Made by a program: the position numbers and the translations under genes | Notes under the pieces: generated by a model | What the model was told of the DNA's origin: nothing | The model's database searches: none | The model's input: only the letters and a program-made list of their open reading frames with translations | From: Struthio camelus | Lineage: Eukaryota; Chordata; Aves; Struthioniformes; Struthionidae | NCBI RefSeq assembly: GCF_040807025.1 | Contig: NC_090952.1 | Coordinates: forward strand, 3,364,001 to 3,428,000 | Direction: 5' to 3' | Length of the DNA stretch: 64,000 nucleotides | Part shown: piece after piece, positions 51,201 through 63,200 of the stretch | Numbering within the stretch: the first letter of the stretch is position 1 | Layout of the letters: every line of letters starts with the position of its first letter

Positions 51201-54200
51201 ACCAGGACAAGTTGACATATCTCAGGACCCCAGAACGGAGACTCCAGTACAAGGCAAACTCCTCAAGTCAGCACAGTCCCTCCCTGTTGCATGGCCTGAC
51301 AGGTCCGTTAAATGAAAGAAGGGCCCTCCTCTGTTGCCATGCATAGAGTAAGGACTACAGCCAAATGCCAGCTTATGGGTCAATACATACATTAAGGACT
51401 CGGTCATCAAGCCTCCTTTGGTGCACCAGGGAGCCCTCTGTCCCCTGGGACCAAGAAGGGCTTGATACTGCAAGTCCAGAAGTGTTTAAAGCTACAGCTC
51501 CCATGACTAACAGTATTAATATTTATGAAGCGATTAACAGATGCCTCCCTGCTTTAATAGCTCCTCATAAGGCATACTATAAACCACACTCACTGTAATT
51601 CCTCCCCCAGACATCACAGCTCCATGCTGTTCCAGGGGCCGCTACCAAGCCTGCAAAGCAGTGTGGGGGCGAGGTGTGTTGCTCTAAGGTGTTTGGAAAG
51701 CAAGCTTCAAAGCACTGTAGGGCTACACAAATCCTCATAAAGTCTATGTCTGTTATTATGATTAGTATCAATAGTAATAAGCGCAGCTTCTAAGGTCTTC
51801 AGAAGATGAGATCAGGCTATGCTGCATTGCTAATGAGATGGTGCAGGAGGGCATTTCTTTCTGTGGGATGCTCCTTCTTTAAGCAGCCTCCCTTATTCTC
51901 TCCACTCACATATACCAGTTAGTGGTAAATACTAGCTCTCCCATGGCTGGAGTTCCCTTCCATGAGGCCACGTCCTTTGGGCATAAATATATAGATAATG
52001 ACATGTAAAAATGTAAATGTAAATGTGAATGTGAAACAGTGTGGGGAAATGCCAAGGGCACTCTTTCCAGGCCGTGCTCCTGTTCTCTCAGGTGACTTTC
52101 TGGAGAAGCTAGGGCTAGGGCGCAGTCGCTGCAGCACAGGGAATGAGGTAATTTCCATTGCAGCAACTTCAGGAGCGCAGAACTTCAAGAGCTCCTGGGC
52201 AACGTGCCCTAGGTGACCCTGCTTGAGCAGGGCAGTTTGGATTAGATGATCTCCAGAGGTGCCTTCCAACTCCAACCATTCTGTGACCTCTCACATCCCA
52301 GAGAAGACTCTGGATGAAAGAGCATCCCTGAGATTTGTGTTAGGACTGGAGGGAGAAGCTGGACTCTCCCCTACTTCTTGGTCAGACTAGGCCACTGGTT
52401 CCCTTGCCTTGCAGAGAATAGGCTATCCAGACTGGAGAGGAAGACATAGTCCTGTCAGTGATGTCAGGTAACAGAGGCTTCATGAGCCTGGAGTTTTGCA
52501 GAGGTTAACATCACTTTCTCTGAGCTCCTGAATAACCTGAGCCATTGCATTTCATTGTAGTAACCTCAGGTTCTCAGGAAACCAAACACAGGGGATGACC
52601 ACACTCCTGGGTGTGGACATGTTTTTTATGTCCATGTGGGACATAAAAATGCTCACAAGGCCAGTATGACCCGGTGAGTACCTCCTCCTGGCCATAAATC
52701 TGTCTATGTTAATAAGGAGGACATATCAACCAAGAGTCAGACTAAAAGAGTGTATGGCCCATGCCAGAGCTCCAGCTTCTGCTTTTTTCCAGTCTGTAAC
52801 TCCATCCAGCCCCAGTTCACATGAAGGTGAAAGCAAGCCCCTAAATCCAGACTGTCACTAGCTGGGAAAAAACCTGTCTGGGGCCAGGCTGGTGCCTTGT
52901 GGGGCCTGACCATGTGCGACAGCCTTAGGGGTGGAGACTCCAGCAGGCAGTGTGAAACCATCCTAACCTGTCTGCTCTGCACTGAGATGGGGGCTCTGAA
53001 ACTATTAGAAAAGCATCTGAGGCACCAGCTCCTGTGTACAACTGTGTTGGCACACTTGAGTCTTTGTGTCAGAAGAGGGCACCCTGGCATCCTTTTCTTC
53101 TTCCTTATGGTTCCCAGAAATTTTCTTCTCCAGGCTTGCAGATAAGCTGGAGTCAGCCCTCTAAAACCTACATTTAGAGCAGCTACTGCTTTGGACCAAG
53201 TGACTGGAACAGGGTGTTTGGGGGGGGCTGGCTTGCTTTTTCCTCCTCCTTCAGTGAGGTCCATGCCAGATGAATTCTTCCAGAGTAACTCTGTCACTGT
53301 AGAAAGCAAACATTTTCCTGAAAAACTGCCCTTCCACTGGTAGAAATGGGACCACTGGGATATGTTATGTGAAGCATGCATGTGAAGTCCCACAGTGCTG
53401 TGGGGCGATGTCAGGACAGAGCTCGTGGAGAACTGTTTCTGAGTTTTCTCCAGATGTTCTCAGTTCTTGAGTGAAGAAAGATTTGAGATTCCAGGTTGGA
53501 TGAGGATTGCAGAAGGGAATTTCTGCAGTGGGAGGCAAGGTGGGTGCTGGGCTTACTCTGAATGCTTAACTCTAAGTACTTTGAGCTTTCTCATTCAGCA
53601 CATCATTGTGCTGCAGAGCTTATTGCTACAGGATGTGTAGATGCTATGTATAACTTCAACACTATGTATAACTTCAAAAAACCTTTAGATGAAACTGGGG
53701 ACAGTAGGTCCTTCAAGGGTTGTTGAACAGAGTGCTGCAGATATAACCTCTGGCTCAGCAAGATGCTAGGTCACAGGCTGCTGGAAGCTGGCAGAGAATC
53801 CTGAGGGCAATATAACTGTGGACTTGCCCTTTGAATGCTTTTCTCCCAAGCATCTGCCACTGTCAAAATTCATCAGTGTTCATATACCAAAACCTGCAGT
53901 AAAAGGTGGGAGATTTATATAATCTGAAAAGAATCCAGTATACTGGAATAGGATATTGCGACTGGCTGAATGCTTGGTCTGGCCCACTATGGGTGTTCTG
54001 CTGTCTGCTTCTAGTGTCAAAATTTCTGTGCATCCTTTAATTTTCAGTGATTGTATCATGCCTGGTGCAAGGTGCCATGAACACGCCTCTCAAATCCTAT
54101 CTATTTGCCCTGGGATAGCAGTCCGGGGAAAGAGGTCTTTATCCGCAGGAAAGCAACACAAGGAAATAGCAACTGTGAAGTGCTACTAACTAGAGAAATC

Positions 54201-57200
54201 ATCTGCTGTCAGCTTGGAAGTACAAAGTATGTCAAGGAATTCATTATTTGAAAGAAATCAGATCAAACATCTGCCTTCAATTACACTGGGCATAGTACAG
54301 CTGGTGTCCATTGTATTGGTGTTGCTGGGGGTGCTGGGGACAATAGCTCATTTTCAGTCCTCCAGCAGATCTGTTCCTGACTACACCTTTGCAGCTCCAC
54401 CAAAATCAGTCTAGTCATTGGCACGATACGGCGGGGCAAATGAGAGGAGGAAAAGTAGCGAAGTGAGAAGGAAAATCTGAATTGTCAGAGACTTAACTTT
54501 AAAATCTTTGTCGGCACGGTGTTCCTTTCCTGTGACTAGAAATGCCAGCTCTGCCTGTAGCACCTGGTCTCCCTGTAGCCACCATCCTAAGAACGGTAGG
54601 CTGGGCTCCCTGCTGTGTAGCCTTTGGGAGGTGTCAGGATTGTCTCCCTAGGTGAAGGGGTCAGAGCAGCACGGAGTCTCCTGCAACAGCTAAACCCTGT
54701 GCCAGTCTGCGTTTGCAACCTGGCCTCCCAGGGCCACTGAAAACTCCAAAGCTTGAAACTGTAGCATCGGGGTGTTGCTCACCCTCTCCCACCTCCTTCA
54801 ACCTACAGGTGCGTTTCCTCCTGCTGCGCAAGTTGTTTTCACAATATTTGCTTGGCTGCCATTAAAATGGGTTGCAAACCTATGTTAAGTGTATGCGGTA
54901 TGGCAAGTGCCTTCTAATTGCTGAGGAAATTAACTGTTGACATCTAGGCAAGCCTGGATTTTGATCTGCAGTTTGATAAGGTTTACAAGTGGACTGCTAG
55001 CAGCTTTGATGAGAAGAAAGTCTTTATCAGATGCTTGTGGAAGCTGAACCACCGATTCCTCTCCAGTCATATCACATTTGTGAATGTCTCTTCCTGTATA
55101 GTAGAAGGTAATTATGTTTCCTTATCACTCTCACTCAGAGTGGGTTTTTTTACATCGTCACTGTATTCCTGTTTTCTATCAGTAGATTTGATTGGAAGAT
55201 GCCTGCTCATCTCTGAAATGTTTCTCAGCTTTGTTTGACAAACATGCAAATGCATCCCTGCACACTCCCCCAGAGAGGTCAGCAAGTGAAAACACAGGCA
55301 GAATTCAAATTAAATGTCCATTTTGTGCCCTTTACAAAGCTAACCCTTTATCCCATCCACATCTTTGCCTTGCTTGCTCCATGCCGTGATTTTATTCTAA
55401 CTGATCAGCAGACTGAGACCACTGGACTTGCATCACTCGTGACCCCAAAGTGAATTTGATGAGACCCCTCTAGGAGAGCAGGGCTAATAAGAGGATATAA
55501 CTAGAAGTCTGTGGTCACGTCCATCTCTCCCTCTGTCCATGCAGGGAGACAAAGACGCCAAGAAGATAGGAAGAACACTGCAGAGACTGAAAGTCAGGAA
55601 GAGCTCAGTGCATACCAGGAGATGACCCCAAAGGAAGCAGCTGATATGTTGAGGCTGATGGAAGAGTATGAGCCCATCGTGAACAATTCTGTGGCCTTTG
55701 CAGAGCAGCTAAGCAATGATCTCCATGTGTTGGATGAGGTAAGGGGGTCAAGGACTATGATTCGACAGAAAAAAATATTACCTAGCATAAAGAGGAACCG
55801 GACTGAGCCACCAGCTGCCAGCAACTCTTCTCTTTAAGCATTTGATCTGAGAAAAAGTCATCTTGGTGATGTAAAACTTCAGCTCAAAAGGCATCTCACA
55901 CTGAAGTTAGGAGGACATCACTGCTCACTTCTTGAGGGTCAGTGTTTGTCCCAGTGTGTGCTCTCCTGGGGCTGCCTGTCTCTTGCAGGGGCTAAGCCAG
56001 TAACTCTTTAGGGACCTGCTCTCGGAGCCCCACAAGCCTACAGCATAAGCCATTCTTTTTGGCTAAGGAGCTCAAAGGCACGTCTGCTGCAGCATGCAGC
56101 TCCCGGCAGGAAAATGCTGAATCCCAGTCTGATCTCAGCATCTGTATTGCAGAGACGGAGTGCAGTTGCTGTAGGGTATCAGACCAACATTGGTGAGCTT
56201 CTGTTATATCCAGCAGTGAGAGTTTGGGGAGATACTTCCCAGCCACAGCCATCCAGACAGCGTGGAGAGCTCAGGAAGGCCCAGGTGCATTCTGTTGGAG
56301 GTGGCCAGGTGATAGGCTGGGGCCAATGTATACTGCAGCCTGGCAGCTGGACGCCAACATGTCCCTTTTTGCTGAATTTACCTGTCCTTGGACACTAGCT
56401 TGAGTGGCCTCTTTCCAATGACTGCAGAAGGAATATAGAGACTGACTGACTCAGCTGTAGACATCTCAGGCAGATGAAACCCACAGTCAGTTTTGCAAAG
56501 AAGGAGAATAAAAATAGTGGCACAGGCCCAGCTGCAAGGCAGGATATGGATGCCAGTCTGTACATGGACATGTGCTTGAGGACATCAGAGTCTTTGTTAT
56601 GGGGGATGACAGAGAAGTGATAGATCACTGGAAAAAGAGGAAGAGAGAGGGACTGGCTTTTACTCAGCAGCAATTTTTCCCATTTAAGAGTCTGAACAGT
56701 GGAAGCCCAAGAGGTAGAAACCATGAAATGAGGAACTGTATAGAATTACAATTTCTGAGGGCTGTGCAGGGATGGGTTAAGGACTAACAGTGAAGTAAAA
56801 TGAAGGGGAGCTTTCTGGACTGGCTGAAGGGGAGCTTTCTGGACTGGCTGAAGGAGGCAGATGAAATTGGGGAGCTCTAAGATCTCATTCTGATTGCAGA
56901 GAAGGTCTAGGTGGGCCACTCAGGCAGCATGAATTAGGCCCATCAGTTCTGTAGTCACCAGTGGAAAAGGAAGTTGTCCTAGGGCACTGCCTCTGGCCCT
57001 TACTGCTGGGTCTACAGGCTGTGCCTCCAGCACAGTCAGCGTTCAGCAGGAACCTGGAGCAATCCCACAGCCTTAACCGAGTCTGGAAATAATATACAGG
57101 AACTGTCCTGAGGTGAAAATGCGGTGAATGCGTCCATGCTGTGTGTGTTCCCCTTCCTGTCTGCAAAGCTGCAGTTCAGCCCACAGGCCAGGGTGTCCCC

Positions 57201-60200
57201 TGTGGAGGGCTAGCCTGCCAGAGACATCTGGGCACTGAGAGCTCCCTGGGCTCGGGCCAAACCCATGGCCAGGTCTGCAGCCTGCGGTGTGCACAGTCCA
57301 CTGCGGCCCTCAGCAAGCAGGACACGTAGAAGCAACGGGTACGAGTCTTTCTCTTTGCCATGAGGGAAAAGAAGTGAGAGCTACCACAGATGCATCAAAA
57401 ATGCTTGTCCTGTCTGGGCTCTACTTGAGCTTGTGCACATTAGTTACCTTGGGAAGCTGAGGACAGAGACCAGCTGGGTAGGAAGGACAAAGTCTGCTGA
57501 GTAGGGAGGAAAGGGATGAAAGTACATGTAAAAAGTGGGGGGTGATGAAGAGCAGAAAGGCTGGTCTGACAGGCGGGATTCCTGGGAAAAGGAGAAAGAA
57601 GCAATGATGATCCCTGCTGAGAGAAAGTCAGCAGCTGGAGAGGATAAAAACAGAACTGGAAGAAGATAAAAAAGTAAAAGATAAACTGTAACAGGAAGGG
57701 ACAATGGAGAAAGAACACCTCGTTTTCAGACTAGTGAGCTCTCTTACCCCTATTAGAGTTGCCGTATTTTATTGCATATTTCTGGAAAATAACTTGTCTC
57801 TTTGAGTGATGGAGTAAAATACTGAGAAAGCTGCTTTGAGGCCTTGTGTCACATTAGTATGACTGGGTCTAGGATTTTATAGCTAGGCAACTGAAGAACA
57901 AAGGGAAAAAATAAGCCAGAGGAAATACCCTAAAATGTACTAGAAATCATAAATCCTGAATCCTACCTCCTTAAGCACCAATATTTGCTCTATTCCCAAA
58001 ATGTATTTCTAAATACACTTGGAAATGTAGTAGGTAATCTGAAAAGCAGAACTCCTGACATCTGTTCTGAGACAGACTTACTGCTTGCTCTTAGCAAGTC
58101 ATACAGGCACTTTGCAATTTGGTTTCCAAGTTGTAAAATACCCTACAGGGGTAAATAATAAATCTCTTTTAAGTTCTTTGAGATAAAAGGTGCTGTCAAA
58201 TACATTGTTTTAAAGCTCTCTAATGAATAAATGTCACTTACTGTTAATACAAATTAATTAATAGGACATTTCTATTTCTGAAGATTAATCTAGGATATTA
58301 AGGGTTATTAATGCTAATACATTAGACTAGGACATGCATATATTTAAATATTTTTCACCACAGCACAGCAATAACACCTTGCCCTTCTTTTACAATACTA
58401 ATAAGCCTCTGCTAACCGATCTCTTCTGGGGATTGTGAAACATTTCGCAAACAGTAAGGAAGTGCTTATTTGCTTTGGAGTGAATAAAAGCATGGCCTTT
58501 GCACCTGGGAGGCCCAGAGCTCTGATTTTCACATTGGTATTCCTACGTACTTCCAGGTTCCCAGCACCCGCTGAAATGCACGCAGATTTCTGCAACTTTG
58601 CACCGTGTCCAGCAGGAGAGTTATTACCATTACCTGAGCAGTAATTCTCTGGAGAGCCCTTCTGCAGGCAGTTGCCCTGCCAATTTCATCAGTGCTGCTT
58701 TGCTCCAGGCAAACCCCTGTGGGTCTGTAAAGTCCTAATAAGACAATCTGAAGGCACAGCAGTGACAGGTTTGTGGCTATGATTTAGGAGCACTTAATAA
58801 AACACGGCGATCCAGGCTGAACCCATGGTCATGGGCCGGAATCCCTGGCGTAAGGCTGGAAGGCACCTCCTTTGTCATGGGAAGGTGTAATCCACGCTTT
58901 GGCAGAGAGACCGGAGCAGCCAGATCCCGTTCTGGGCTGCAGAGTGGCTCTCACACGTTCCAGTAGCACCTCTCCTGGGGCCAGCCCTCCCCCAGGCCTG
59001 CCACTCAAGAGCCAGCTGGAGATATTGTCTTGTGAGGCTGTGTCTTTGTACCGCTTTAGATCAGGGGCTACCAGCTCATCTTGCAGCATAGCAGCAGTGC
59101 AGGCGGTACCTGAAAAAGAGAAACTCCTTATCACGGGGGTTATAGATCCCCAGCATCTACTGTGCAGAAGTCCTGATTGCAGAGATAGAGATATATGCTT
59201 AACTCAGAGCACAGGACTAGTTCCAAGTCATGTTAAGCAGGCAGTCAGGAATGATTCTTGACTCACCAGATCTTCATGTTAGTTATGACAGCAAATAACC
59301 AGGGAGCCATCTCAGTGAGCAGTGGTTACCTGCCACATAAGCAGGAGCCTCTTTCAGAGAATGGCACTCATCTGGTCAATAAGCCCTCTTTTTTCCTTTG
59401 GAGATGATGATCTGTGTCTTTGCCATCGTGAGACACCTGTGCAGCACTTGGAAAGAGAGGCATGACTTGGATTGACAAGATTCTTCTGACAAGATACTTC
59501 TGTCCTTCCAAGCATTCTCCATTGGAGAGCTGAGCATGGGATTTACTGAGGGGCACAGATGCTTCTGTTGTTGTTGTCTTTCATTTAATGAAAAAGTCAT
59601 CAGCCAATGGAAGTATCAGCAAAGATAAGCTTGTTTAAATGCATTGTTAACAGAGAGAAAAATAGCAGACTGGAAGCTTCAAGCCTCCCAGGACCATGTC
59701 TTTTGATTACGTTCTTTGATATCCCGTATGGTACTCAGGCCGTGAAAATGATACAATTAACGTTTGGAAGTCTCTAGAGGAGCTTGTCAGCAATGATTAA
59801 CACACAGTTAAATGTCTACCACCGGTCAAAACAAATGCCTGAGACCTCCCTAGGCAAATAGCACCTTCAGTTTTCATATTTGAGACATGTATATGTTTAT
59901 GTTTCATGCGTGATTTAACTGTTTATTAATTCCACTGTCAGAGCAGCTCAGTTGAGCAACAAACTGGCAGCAGTCTCAAAGCCTGTGCTGACTGTTTAGT
60001 GCACTGTGACAAGCGCTTGTATGGCCTTTGGCATGGCTCTGGTCCTGGTAGCAATGCAGAAAACATGTAGCTTCTTGAGGGTTACAATGACAGGAAGTCT
60101 GATTTAACTTAGGAGGGGGAGCATCAGGATCTTTGACTCTGTTTTACATAACTATGAAAGCCCTAAGGGAGATGGAGGTGATCAAACTGTGGTACAGCGC

Positions 60201-63200
60201 CCTCTTCTCCATTTTACAGGCCAACCTTAGGGCCATTATCTCTTCTGAGAATCAAGTGACACAGCTGATGGACTCCATTGACGAGGCCCTGGCAGAGGTG
60301 GCCAGAGTGGAGGACACCTTGCAGGTCTACGATGAGCTACTGGGAAGCGTGAAGCAGCAGATGGACCACATCTACCAGGAGAACTCCTTGCTACATCGTA
60401 TCGTCTCCAACAAGACGAGGCTGATGGATGAGATCCTCTTCCTCGCGGTATGTGGCAAAGGCACAAATCTTCAACCTGTTGAATCTATGAGAAAAGCTTC
60501 CAGTGAACCTCAAACACCCTGAAAACTATTATCTGTCTGCAAAGGGTGTACAGCTCCTCTGGCCTAGAAATGGGGGACTCTGTTGTCTTGATAATGATGG
60601 CCACACAGCTGGGATGAGCTACAGATAGACTGGCAGAAGACATGATGTATAGCATCCTCACTGTGGTACTTTGCTGCCAAAGAGTCCCCCAGTTTTCATG
60701 GACGATATGTGCCTTAACCTATGTAGCTAAGGGCCTTTCATCTTCAGCTCTGTCACCTTTCACTTGTGATCTTGCAATCTGCCTTTCACTGGCATCATTG
60801 TGACCTTCCTGGTCAGGTTGAGTGGGTCCTGATGAAAAGTATATCGTTACTATGAGAAAAGGACTCTATGTTCTCCTTGCTGCACTGGAGAGGAGCTCAG
60901 GAGATCTTATTTGCTTAGGGAATCCGTTGCTTCTCTTCCCACTGGTGAGAGTTTTCCCTTTCCTTTTCTCTCTTTCACTTTCTTCCCTCGCCCTTTAAAA
61001 GTAACTTTACTGTTAAGTCAATGTCTGCCATCAGCTAAGGACCCCGTAAATACATTTTTGTGCATGTTAGTCTGTCTCAGCGTCCTTTAAGGTGCTTTTC
61101 TTTGCAGCACCTTATAGCCGCAGAGACACTGGCCCGAGGACCGGCATAGTCAATGCAAAGACTTCTGAGGAGCCCTGGGAAGATGGGAAGGCAAATTACT
61201 TTCAAAAGAAATGTGCCATAGGTGCAAAAATTGTGTTATTATAGCACAGCTAATCCTAACTTCCCCTTGGTATGGTGACTGCTATACCATTAATCTTTTC
61301 ATTTCTGAGTAGCACAAGCTGCATTTTCCTAAACTTTTTCTTGGAGCATTTTTCTTATTTTTAGTGGGTAAAGCTTCTATTTTCTCATTCTTATGGGATG
61401 CTGCTGCCTTTGCTGAGCTTGTACCATATCCAGAGTTGTGAGGCTATAGTATATGGATGGGGTCCTGGAGGGCAAAGGTTAATGTCCTCATGAGCCAGGG
61501 TGCACCAACAGGCTCGTGTGGGTACGGTGTTACAGTGTGGGTTACAGACCCTGTGGGGTACAAGTAAGAGGTTGGCCTTGCATAGGACACCCCTGCCCAG
61601 AAAGCTGGAGGGGGGGGTGTGTGAAAAGCTAGATATGCTATACCTGCTCTCTTATGGCTTTGTTGTTAGACTCACCTTGATCTCAGCAAGGAACACTGTG
61701 AGGCCCTGAGCCGAGGAGATCTTTCCAGCCCCAGCAGAGTAAAGGCCTGTATTGCTGCAGCAGAAGCTTTATCTGGCTGCATGAACATTCGGATACCGCC
61801 TGGTAAGTAGAGGGCAGATATCTGTGTCTGCAACCAGCAGAGCCATAGGCTCATCAGCCAACTGTGCTGCACACACAGCACCTGTACTGCCCGGCTCTTG
61901 CAGGAACTCACTGAATCACTGAAATAGGAGGCCTTGGTGGAGGTGGTGTTTCCAGGGATTACCTCACACACTTCCTAGGCAGCCCTAAGGTTGCCTGAGG
62001 CGAAGCAGAAAAGAAATAGAAAGAAGGCATATGTCTGGGAAGTTAAGCAGTGCCTGTGATGCCAAGGGCAAGTTGCTCACTCCCTTGCTTGTCAGTCTTC
62101 TCTGATGGGAAACTGGCTGCAGGGAAGGACCCTGCATCTTAGCTGGAGCTTCTGGCTGCTCCGGACTTCCCCTGAGCTGCTATTTCTCTCATTACCCCAT
62201 ATGAAATAACGTTCACTGTTCTGCTCACTTTCTTTCCTGAAGACAGTGATGCAAGTTTGTCTAGGCCCTGAGGGCACTAATAGGCCTTGCTGTCCCTGAC
62301 CAGCCTTACGTGGGACCCCCACTCCCACCCCCTGCCAATTTCAGCTCAGCCCTGGGCCTTTTGTCCCTGCCTGAGCTTCCTGATAGGTGTATGTGCCCAC
62401 AGCCCTTTCTCCGGTCCTGTCCCCTTTTCCTCCTGATCAGGCTCCCTGGTTGTCCCCTGGATGTGGTTCATCACCTGCCTTGTCTGGGGTTGTCAATGGA
62501 CCCTGTTATCAGCACCTGACTCTGTGCGCCATGTTCAGAGTCTGCACGCTTGCGCTTGGTGTGGGCATGGCCTGCGCTGGGGTCACCCTCAGCTCCCCGC
62601 TGGCCTTCCCCTATGGAGTAGCCAGCCCTCAGTGCTCTCTGAGAGTGTTTTGCTTTCCCACCTAGCAAGATTTGAGCACTGGCACTGGCCTGGGGGTACC
62701 TGGGGCATATGCTGTGGACATACAAACACTATTTTCTTGCTATGCACCTGGGGGTGCTCACAACCCCTGTTAGCTGGGAAAACAAGCTTGCGGGGAAAGT
62801 TCTCTTCTGAAAATCTTGCTGACGCTTTCCAAGTCTTAAGCAGCAGCACATTCAAGTAGGATTAGGAAAGCAACTGTGAGATTACCTCTGTACATCCATG
62901 GAGAAAAATAGCTGGGAGGGACTGGCTTCATTCCTAGAAAAATCCAATTCATCCTGCAAATGGCCAAGTTGGTGCATTCATGCTCTATGAGCAGGTTGTA
63001 GGCACCTCCTTCTGGGCTGATGCCCTGGCTGGTCTAGTTAGTCTTAAAGATGAGGCAAGTTTATGGTAAGGCTTTATACTCTTCCTCTAATTATTTGGGT
63101 TTAAGGCATGGTTGTGAGCAGTTCACATGCTCTTACAGTTAGGGAAGTAATTGGTGAAAGGATGTGGAAACTGTGATCTCTTGGGGCAGCCCAGTCTCTG

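Larger units (their letters stand above)
49449..54947 (+). other. EXOC1-like intron 2
   Basis: About 5.5 kb. It contains an old repeat near 49950-49990, an ATGTAA-type hexamer repeat (52007-52035), a CR1 3'-end fragment (52165-52300) and a short 18-bp-period duplication (53644-53677). A 218-codon open frame on the minus strand (52737-53393) has no domain signature and is treated as chance. Confidence 0.75.
55739..60219 (+). other. EXOC1-like intron 4
   Basis: About 4.5 kb. It contains the 24-bp tandem duplication at 56801-56848 and a MIR fragment near 58085-58205. No additional exon is needed, since exons 4 and 5 join in phase 0 and match EXOC1 without a gap. Confidence 0.75.
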
